From Epiperipatus broadwayi (Eukaryota; Onychophora; Udeonychophora; Euonychophora; Peripatidae): DNA of 64,000 nt. The translations under genes and the position numbers were made by a program. Position 1 is the stretch's first letter. Each line of letters starts with the position of its first letter. Where the stretch lies: assembly GCA_028023455.1 (NCBI GenBank), contig JAQFVV010006215.1, forward strand, positions 10,768,524 to 10,832,523, written 5' to 3'. The notes under the pieces are model-generated. The model searched no databases. It was not told where the DNA came from and was given only the letters and a program-made list of their open reading frames with translations. Of this stretch, positions 55,196 through 64,000 are shown piece by piece.

Positions 55196-56764
55196 ATTTA
55201 ATATTTAACTTTAATATAAGAATGTGGTTACACATAGTTACACATTTATTACAAGTATAAAAATTCATTTTTACAATACAAACTTCAAATATAGATGCTA
55301 GTTGCATGAAACCTAATTATAAACTAGTAATAAAATAGTATTAAATATAAATATGAATGTTTGTTATTATATTACTTGTATTAATTTTCAATCTCAATGC
55401 AATTAAGATATTATTATTTAAAATATAAAATAAATTCTGTTGAATTTGTAATGGCAGTTTAATAAACTAGTTCTAATAAAACTAAAAGGCATGCCATTGA
55501 AATATAAGTAAGTTAAATTTAAACTAAAATTAAACCAATTTTATGCTGTGTATGTATGCTAGACTTAAGCAGATTTGCATTTAATGATTGAAACAATTCT
55601 ATACTGTGTTACTATGGTGTTGACAAACCAAAATATTATGATTTATGATGAGAAGTAAGCAATACTGCACAATAACTTATATTCCAAGAATTTGAAGATT
55701 ATTATAAATATTTTTTTATTCATTTACCAAGATATAAATAGGTATGCCATATTAATACCGCTTAAATGTTATAGTATATTGACACTCAAAATAAAAAAAT
55801 TTTAAATGATTCCTACAAAGCAGATAATGTTAAAGGAAAGCAGTAATTATAAATTAATGCACAGAAAATGTAAATCACTGATTCTCAGAGAATATCCTTT
55901 GTTACATGATCCAGTTAAAAATATTAATAACAAGTCTTTATATCTTAAATTATAAATCCATGTAGAAATTTTTAGAAATCCTTCTTATTGTAGAAAATAT
56001 TAGGTAATGAGTAAAATTTTATTTAAAGAAACAGATTTGAATGAAAAAACCATGTGTGTGCACTTAATTGTCATTAAAGTGAAGTTATCATTGGAAAATA
56101 TCAGGTATTAATCTGAAGATAAATGAAGATATTATATTTCATATCAGTTTCAAATATAAAATGTCATTTAGCAGATATTTCTGTTATTCCATGTCACACA
56201 CATGCATGACTGCTATCGTGTGTGATAAAAATACACTAAAGTTCCGTTTCTCTTACACATATTATACCAAAAAAACCCAATCATATGCATAACATAACTT
56301 AAATATTTATTAAAATTTATCAACAAAAAATTAAAATTAGAATTTATTTAAAACAAAATTTAAGCTTTTCCATTTCGAAACAATGCAAGATCTTTAAAAA
56401 AATAATCAAATTTTACCTTTTAAATTAATAAAAGCAACTGATATATTTTAAAATCTGTAAAATAAAAAATCAAATTTTTTATGTAATAAACATCAAAATG
56501 AAGAAAAGAGCAAATTATATAGTCATTAAATTATTGTCAGTAAAAGTGATTGTTTAGTCTTGATTATTTGTTTGAATGTATAGTTATAATAGGAAAAAAA
56601 TATGTTAGAATAAATAGAATAAAGCTGTAAAATAAAAAAAATTAGCAGAGAGAGAAATAAATTATTTAGATAGTTTTATATTTTAAACACCAGTAGAAAG
56701 GTAAGAATAAGTAGTTTATTTAAAAATAATTACATAGCAAATTTATTTAAATAATTTACTTTAA
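55196..56764. other. AT-rich stretch
   Basis: Nothing recognised: no exon of HHIPL gene 2, no repeat shared with the rest of the window. Confidence 0.5.
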
Positions 56765-57140
56765 AAAATAATATATAAGGGATTCGAATTCAGATTTTCA
56801 CATGACCCTCAACTCTCCATGCCATATCATATTGCTAACCCACCTGATCCCACACATGTTGAAAAGATAAATAATCACCAGCAGCAATCATCAGTTGGTC
56901 CAGATTACTATCCCCACACATATATACAATCAGTGCTCAACTTTATGTTAAGATAGCCAATCTTCATACTTTAACAGACAGGCTTCAAACTACTCAACCT
57001 ACAACTCTTCAGCCATTCATTTCATTGAAAATCTGATGATGGAATATTCAAAGCCCATATTAGAGCCAATGTTTTCATCTTACCCATTTTGATCATTTAG
57101 TCATTATGACTTCTCATATATTGGAGAATAATCCATTTAC
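56765..57140 (-). repeat. Repeat family K, copy 2, with tRNA-like end
   Basis: Minus strand ends with GTGGGTTAGCA ... CTGAATTCGAATCCCTTA, a box A-like and box B-like pair as in tRNA-derived SINEs. The body matches 1330-1630 and 57241-57545. A plus-strand CTGATGATGG-ATATTCAAAGCC segment near 57032 looks like a hammerhead core but has no stem II or site. Noncoding. Confidence 0.65.
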
Positions 57141-57240
57141 ATACATATGTGAGGGATGGGCAGATTTTTAACACATTATGTTTAAATATGTAATTTAATA
57201 CATTGTACAGGCTTACACATATCTGCACATATATAATATA

Positions 57241-57545
57241 ATAAGTAAGGGATTCAAATTCAGACTTTCACATGACCTTCAGCTCTCCATGCTATTTCAT
57301 ATTGCTGATGTGATCACACTCATGTTGAAAAGATCAATAATCACCAATATATATATTTCATGCTAAACCAACAATCATCAGTTAGTCCAGGTTACTATCT
57401 CCAGACATATATACAATCAGTGCTTAGCTTTATATTAAAATAGCCAATCTTCATACTTTAATAGACAGACTTCAAACTACTCCAACCCACAAGTCTTCAG
57501 CCATGAAAATCTGATGATGGGACATTAGAAGCCCATATAATATAT
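57241..57545 (-). repeat. Repeat family K, copy 3
   Basis: Direct repeat of 56765-57075 about 463 bases downstream, again with GATTCAAATTCAGACTTTCA at the tRNA-like end and CTGATGATGGGACATTAGAA near the other. The two form a tandem pair. Confidence 0.7.
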
Positions 57546-58090
57546 ATCATATTATAAAAAATAATTTGACAGACTTGCAATGGTACAAATACTGTATTGA
57601 TTAGACAGAAATTAACTATTTACTAAACAGGGATAAAAATTATAATTAAAATGTATGTTGTCGTATGTATGTGAGCACCTGAATTTTATATACAAAATGT
57701 AATAAAATATTCAATAAATGTAATTTGATAAAATAAAATAATTAGATTCTATTAGTATATAAATATCACAGCATATATTCCACTTTATGAATGCTATAAA
57801 TCTGGATTTTCTGGTAAAAGTACTCTCAGCTACAGTTAGTAATATAAACATATAGAATAAACCTTTTCCTTAGCCAGTGTTAGAAACATTTTAGGCAACT
57901 AATTACAAACAAGATTAGAGACAGGATGACAACTTTGAATATTAAAATAGATTTAAATAAATAAGAGCTAAAGATAGCATAAATTGAATACCTGCATCTA
58001 AAACTGAAGATACTATAAAATATAAGTGTCCGAATTATGCTAAACAAGAGTAACATAACAATCAACCCTTAAGCTATCAACAATCTCAAC
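57546..58090. other. AT-rich spacer
   Basis: Nothing recognised. Confidence 0.5.
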
Positions 58091-58156
58091 CTGTAGTCAA
58101 GGCAACCTTCTTTAAGAATAAAGGTGATACCTTAAAGAAGATTACCTTGACTACAG
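58091..58156. repeat. Hairpin with 26 bp arms
   Basis: 58091-58116 and 58131-58156 are reverse complements with two differences and a 14-base loop. As RNA it would be a stable stem-loop of microRNA-precursor size. Nothing else (conservation, expression) is available to support an RNA gene. Confidence 0.8.
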
Positions 58157-61100
58157 ATTATGATCTACATTTATAAACCTATTAAAGCCTGGAGTAATTT
58201 CCCTTATTGTCTTATTAAACAAGAGTTACTTATGGACAGATAATTAAATTGTGACTAATCAAAATTTAGTTTTAAAAAATATTTAATCATCTATTTAGCA
58301 GTTAATTATCTATTTCTTTTATTAAAAAGTCAAAATTTGAATTCTGTTGATTTTTTTTAAAGTTTTGGATATATGAGTATAAATCAGTTAGCAATTAAAT
58401 ACAAGTGAGTTACTTATGAAAATAGTAAGACTTATCTTTTTGCTAGCATAATATTTTTTTAGAATCTCCTAAAAGGAAACTTTTATCTGAAAAAATAATA
58501 AAAACTGAAATAAAGGTGTTATTATTGTAATTTTAATTTCAGATAGATGCCATATTGTTATTATTAGGCTACAATATAATGATGTTCAAAGTCAAAATCT
58601 CACAATTTGGTTTTTCTTTTCAATTTATATCTATAAATGATTACTGTCTGCTAAATATTTCTGCTGAAATTAGTTAAATTGAAAATGAACTGCAATAAAA
58701 AAATAAATGTCATAACCTTACAATATATTGAAAACTACAATTCTGTTTATACTTTAAACTAAAGTACAAATCTATATCAACAAAAAATTTTATGACAAGA
58801 ACTCTTATCTTCAAATATAATTTTAGAAGAGAACTTTGTTTCTGCAAGAAATTCATTTTTATGAAGAAAAAAATAAGTTTGAAATCTATTTTAATTATAA
58901 AAATTTAATTCTATTGATTTTTTCCCCATAAAAAGATTTTTATATTTGTTCTGATATACTAAAACTTTATTTATTTTTAAAATGAAAAAAAAAAAAATAT
59001 TTAAATGATAATAAAATAAAATATTTACTTTAAAGATACTTGTTCAATGTATATAATTCTAGATACACTAATCTTATTAAAAGATTTCATTTTTTGGAAA
59101 ATTTGATAATGTTATTATTCATACTATAGAAGATGCAACTGAATGGAGATGTGAATTTTAATTTCAAGAATTTACTTTAAAATATAATTTTATAAGTCTA
59201 AAAAAAAAATTTGTTTTGCTATGAATATAAAAAAATAAAAAAATAACAGAAATGGATTTCAGAATCATGATTTTAAATTATTACTGATACTTGTTATGCT
59301 TCATAAACAAACCACAATCAATACTTGTTATTTTTTAAAGGCAAAATATATCTAATGACTGTTTAGATAAATAAAATTCTTGTTGTTTTTAAATAAAATG
59401 TTAGCATCCATCAAACAAAAAAGAAAAAACAAATGTAAATGTTTTCCAAAATTTTATCTTCTTATTCTAAAATAACTTTATTAAAACAAATAATATATGT
59501 TTACAAATGATATAATTGGGTAAGAATAAATATTACATTTAAACTATAGGCATAATAAATAATTACTTGTTAACATAATGGTATAAGAAGTTTGATTTTT
59601 TTCATTGTTATTGTTATTAATATATTTATTCACATATTACTCATTGTTTATTATTGTATTAAATTAAATATAAAGTTTACATACTGACATGTTTTAATTT
59701 TGAATTTATTTTCAAATTTCATTTAGTATATAATATGAAATTTCATATCAATATAAATTGTTATTAAAATTGAAAATTTAAAGAAATTATGTTCTTATTT
59801 GCAATATTTTTATAGATTAAACATTTTAATAGTTCATCGAAGGTAATGAAACAAACCAGCAATAAAATATTACTAAGCATTCTTCATTATTATTGTTAAA
59901 ATTATAATTTTAGTTAAGCCTGTTGTTTATTGTATAGATAAATATGCACTAAATTAAAATATATTTTAATAAATAATTCAAAAAGAAAAATAAATATTCT
60001 TAAAGTAATATTAATGGAAGTTTTAACATAAATTAGCATGCACATTACATTTATGCGTGTTAAATACACGAGTCAGTAATTTATTTTCATCAGCATTAGA
60101 AATAAATCTAGAAAATACCAGAAACAGTCAAGTTTAATGATTTGAATGAAACAAGCATATTATCTTCTTATAAGACATGTATAAAAATTATTTTGTTATT
60201 TTTAAAATGATACATTCTCATTTAGTTATAAATGTATGTGCATAACACAGATTTGTTTAAAATATAAGATGTTATTTTAAATAAATAATATATTTAAAAC
60301 TATTTTATTACATTGTCACAAAATAAGTATGATTTGTAAATGATAATCATGTAATAAAGTAGATGTTGGTTTTAAGGAGAATAGTTACCAATAAAGCAAT
60401 GTTCAGCAAATAGAAACTCTCTTTTATAATTTATTGTATTATAAAATACATTACTATATAAAGCATTATTAACATATGATGGAATTATGGTTATGAATTC
60501 CATTGCTAAATATTTAATAATGAATTTATGAAAAGATTTTTAAGCATACTATACATTAAATCTTTATGTAATAGCTACTGAAGCATATCAATTGAAAAAT
60601 CACTAGTAAATGTATACAAAATAATTCTTCCACTACAAAAAAGTTTAAAATGTGGATAAAGAAAAATGTAATCTTCTTAAATGTTAATGAAGTGCACAAT
60701 GTCTTGAATATGTTTTATATCTTTTATGAATTTATTATTTCAAGACTATATTAGACATTGATTGTATTTATAAAATGTTATCTTCATTAAACAGTTTTCA
60801 CCATTCTGTTTGCATTTGTGTTTAATTATTAAAACATCAATATCAAAATAAATAATTATCTCACACACATGTGAAGTTCAAATATAATGTCATAATATTA
60901 TTTGGAATCTATCAAATACTTTATTTAAAAGTAATAAAAAAAATTAAATTTCTAAACTTATAGTTCATTTTGCCATTTTTCTGTTAATGTTTAAAACTTA
61001 TTTCTATGAGTAATGATAATTTATTAAATCAATTAAGAATTTTCTTGTTATACTAGGATAATATATTAAATAATTAAATATTTATAAGAAAAAAGAAAAA

Positions 61101-61589
61101 AGAATAAGAGTGAAAAGAGAAAATGAGAAGAGAGGAAGGGGAAAATAGTTATTAATATTGAACCAGATGCTTTATTTCTTTATCCACTTCAAAAGTACCA
61201 TCGTGAAATTAAAACTTTTATATTTTTAAAGATTTTAAAAGAAAATTATTTAAAAGTTTTGTGTGTTTTTTTTATGTATTAAGGGAACATGCAATAACAC
61301 ACATACTCGTTTATATTTTAAATTCTGTGATTTTACTTTTACAATAGATTTTAGTTTAAAATAATTTTCTTTTGACATTTGTTTTTTTTTCTCACAGTAA
61401 TTAAAAGCAAACAAGGTTTTAATCTATTTGTAAAAGCATTATAATTTAAAAAGTTTTGATTGCGATAAAGTTTCTTTTATTTTGTTGATTTTAATTTTTT
61501 TTTTTTTAAAAAAAGTTGAGACTTATTTTTGTATTTACCTTTTTTTAAAATTAATTTTGAATAAGATAAGAACCCTGATCAGATGTTGT
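58157..61589. other. AT-rich stretch
   Basis: About 3.4 kb of AT-rich sequence with no recognised gene, repeat or motif; a purine-rich AAGAGAAAATGAGAAGAG segment lies near 61110. Confidence 0.5.
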
Positions 61590-63200
61590 TTTTCTAATTA
61601 AGACTAAGTGGGAGATTACATTGGAGATAACAGTTCACATAAATAGCCCTAGGTTTTGGACTGATTTTATTTGGCTTATTATTATTATTCTACTCATGAA
61701 GAGTATTGATTCAGCTTTTTATTATTCTACTGATTATTATTATTCATTCTTATTACTCTGTTTGTGATACCTATTTGGATTGCTGTGCTGTCTTATATTT
61801 TAAAGATTTCTATCCACATCTTTATATCACCATTGCTGATATTATATTCTTGCTGTCTGCTAATAGTAAATTCTACTGATATCATATTACTGATTAAATA
61901 CTGATCATCCCTGCAGAATGCCAAAACTACACACCATGAGAAATATTCTTTACAATATGCAGTGCCAAATCAATCCAAAGATGAGCCCTGGATTCTGAAT
62001 TATGCCTTCAAGATCATGTCTTAAAAGCCTAGTCCAGAACTGATCCAAAGATTGCCTCCAGAATCCTGAAAATATAAAAATAAATCAAAGCCATCATATT
62101 GAACCATATATAAACTGAACTTTGCATATCCCACTGAAAGAAATCAGCCAGACCTAACATTATGCCTCAAGGTAAAACTACATTTTCATATTATAACCAT
62201 GGCTTAAATCTATTAAATCTTTGTTAATGTCTCAGCCTGACCTTAAAAGAAACCTGTCTTTATAAAAAGTTTTCCATATTCGTTCAAATATCTAGTGTGT
62301 ATTGGAATCTTAGTTTTAAGATTTCATATTTTTAATTTATTTATCTGAGAGTACATTACAAATTTATATTTGATATGCTTAATGTTCTCTATTTTATATT
62401 ACTAACCCTTAATAAATGTTTGGGCAAATATTAGTAATTTTCTTTTAACTCGCCTGTACCTTTTCATTATAATTAAGCTAGTTAAGCTTGGTTTGCATTT
62501 ACTGCAGACCATAAATCTTTTGGCTAGCAGTTTATCGAATATATTGTTCTGTTTTTCTTAGTGGAGATTTTGCTTTTCCTATGTTTCAGATTATGTAATA
62601 CTGTAATCTTTTCTTTTCTTGTATTGGAATCAACCTTGATGATCTTGAACATGGTCATTCATGGGCTGTTCTGCAGACATATGACATTCTTAGTCCTGAT
62701 ATTTCTTTTCCAGGTTAAGGAAAGCTTGCCTGTGCTGTTTTATTGTATTCCATACAAGACACTTTGTTTTGAAATCTCTAAATAAAGAAACTGGAATTAA
62801 TTTATATAAATCTCTGGCAGGAAAAAATTATAAATTCCTTTTTAAATCTTAGGTGGGAAAACAAACGTATCTGCCAAGGTGTTTAATGTTTCAATACTCT
62901 TGTATACTCTGTGGTAAATCTGCTAGAGAAATTCAAGTCAAACTTTCATATTTTTGTTTGCCTGTTATTTATTTATTTATGAATTTAATAAACTTTAAAA
63001 TTATTTAGAATTATTTTGGCTAACGTTTATCTTTGTGATCTTTTCTCAATTGTCTAAACAATATTAAAGATCTCTTTCTCTCTCTGAATCTAGATGGTAG
63101 CATTCATCATCATCAACTTTTGGATTACCATAAATTAAATTTTCTAGGTAGTTAGTGACCTAGGAGTGCCCTCGGTGATCAAAAAAGTGACCAGTACAAT
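61590..63200 (+). other. Less AT-rich block, possible LTR-element remnant
   Basis: The block differs in composition from both flanks and includes AATAAA-bearing segments, a TCTCTTTCTCTCTC tract near 63070 and GTGACCTAGGAGTGCCC near 63157, which loosely resembles the sequence after an LTR (primer-binding region). A 74-codon frame at 62561-62785 is Phe/Leu-rich and unassigned. No second LTR copy is in the window to confirm it. Confidence 0.25.
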
Positions 63201-64000
63201 ATTTATTGCACTTTATTGTTAATTTATTCATATAAAGTTATTAATAAAAATCTATTGTGTATAATAAATAGTCTTTCTATTATTTTCATAAATAATTAGT
63301 TAGATAGAACTGGAATAAAGATAAAGAAAACAAGCATGAAAAATTATTTTATTTTCACTCTTAGATTCACTGCATATCTATTGATGCTGAATGGAATAAA
63401 TGTTCATTCAATCAATAACAGATTAACTTCATAATTTAAATTTCGCTACTTATATATAATTCACAATAAAGAATTGTGAATATTGAACAGTGCGTCAGAT
63501 TAACTTATCCTATCAGCTTACTTATTAAAATATCAATATTCAATAATATCTCCATTTTCCTTCATTTATACCCTCACCCCAATCAAACATACAAGTATAA
63601 TATATATATATATTGTGCCCTTATCTGTAGGTCATAATAAGGTAGAAAGGTCAATTATTAAAAAATTTTAAATTTTAAGTTATATTTGTATGATATATAA
63701 ATAATAATAGGATAATTAAATTTTATAGTACAATTTAAAGCTGAAAATACCTGGTATATAAAAATGTAATAGATTATTTTAAAAGAAAACAGTTAAATAA
63801 AGCTTAATTATATTCTTGCTTATGGTTGTAAAAGCTGGCCATATAAAATAATACAGCTATAAATATTTTAAAAGTATGTTAATAATTTGAGTATAATATT
63901 TTTTAAAACTAATAAATTAAATAAATGCTAGATGTAATGTTATAATTATATTTAATAGTCAAAATTAATAGAGTATAGTTTAAAATAAACTTTAGGATGG
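63201..64000. other. AT-rich stretch to window end
   Basis: Contains a short TA tract near 63599-63613 and no recognised gene. Confidence 0.5.

Noticed and set aside
56785-57075. CTGATGATGG...AAAGCC in family K as an active hammerhead
   Set aside because: There is no stem II hairpin, no A15.1-U16.1 pair and no NUH site at the right distance; it is kept only as a possible decayed relative.
43698-64000. Search for further HHIPL gene 2 exons (propeller segment after HNGG)
   Set aside because: No splice-flanked segment resembling the LFGDDGYLYI-type continuation was found; exons may lie beyond the window.
1-64000. CRISPR arrays, operons, ribosome binding sites, prokaryotic promoters
   Set aside because: The window is a spliced animal genome; no direct-repeat/spacer array or prokaryotic gene layout is present.

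Overview
This is a strongly AT-rich stretch of an animal nuclear genome. It has long introns, spliced exons, poly(A) signals, (TA)n microsatellites and no prokaryotic gene structure. The only host genes I can support are two members of the hedgehog-interacting-protein-like (HHIPL) family in tandem on the + strand. The first is represented by its last two coding exons (6565-6646 and 24061-24352, separated by a 17.4 kb intron). The second is represented by its first coding exon (42765-43697), whose following intron runs at least to the window end. The repeat content (Penelope-like elements, tRNA-derived repeats, TG...CA elements, a hAT element) suits an invertebrate such as a mollusc, annelid or chelicerate, but I cannot name the species.

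Most of the rest is mobile or mobile-derived DNA. At least five sequence-distinct families of Penelope-like elements (PLE) are present. Family A (8554-10250, with a 447-codon open frame holding reverse transcriptase motifs and a GIY-YIG nuclease; 3' ends again at 48660-49190). Family B (29418-31215 and 32731-33185). Family C (18962-20106). Family D (tails only, 16142-16225). Family E (50690-52450). Apart from the long family A copy, nearly all are 5'-truncated copies joined head to head as large inverted repeats with their 3' ends outward, typically abutting (TA)n tracts. Elements with TGTAAY...RTTACA ends form a second layer (26755-28889, 33229-38753, 39218-39759, 45495-47536, and probably 10319-14868 and 44642-48575). 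A 669 bp hAT-type element with a perfect 8 bp target duplication sits at 15188-15856.

The most interesting signal is a set of hammerhead-ribozyme-like motifs. A noncoding repeat of about 445 bp (family G; three direct plus two inverted units at 53330-55195, single copies at 4074-4440 and 16752-17052) carries in every unit a type I hammerhead architecture: bipartite stem I, CTGATGA, a short stem II, GAAAC-TA-GTC. A second noncoding repeat (R1, at 8.2-8.55, 14.9-16.07 and 16.35-16.62 kb) carries another. The 3' tails of the PLE families carry equivalent motifs whose stem III segments are self-complementary and whose core positions 3 and 8 change together (C-G, U-A, A-U). Hammerheads in PLEs and in metazoan retrozymes are established. 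The assortment here, the apparent 3-8 covariation and the palindromic stem III segments are my reading by eye and deserve a computed check.

How it fits together: the HHIPL genes are expanded by intronic insertion of these elements. One R1 hammerhead was interrupted in its stem I by the hAT insertion, one H-type element was itself interrupted twice, and an H-type copy is nested in an older TG...CA element, so an insertion order can be read.
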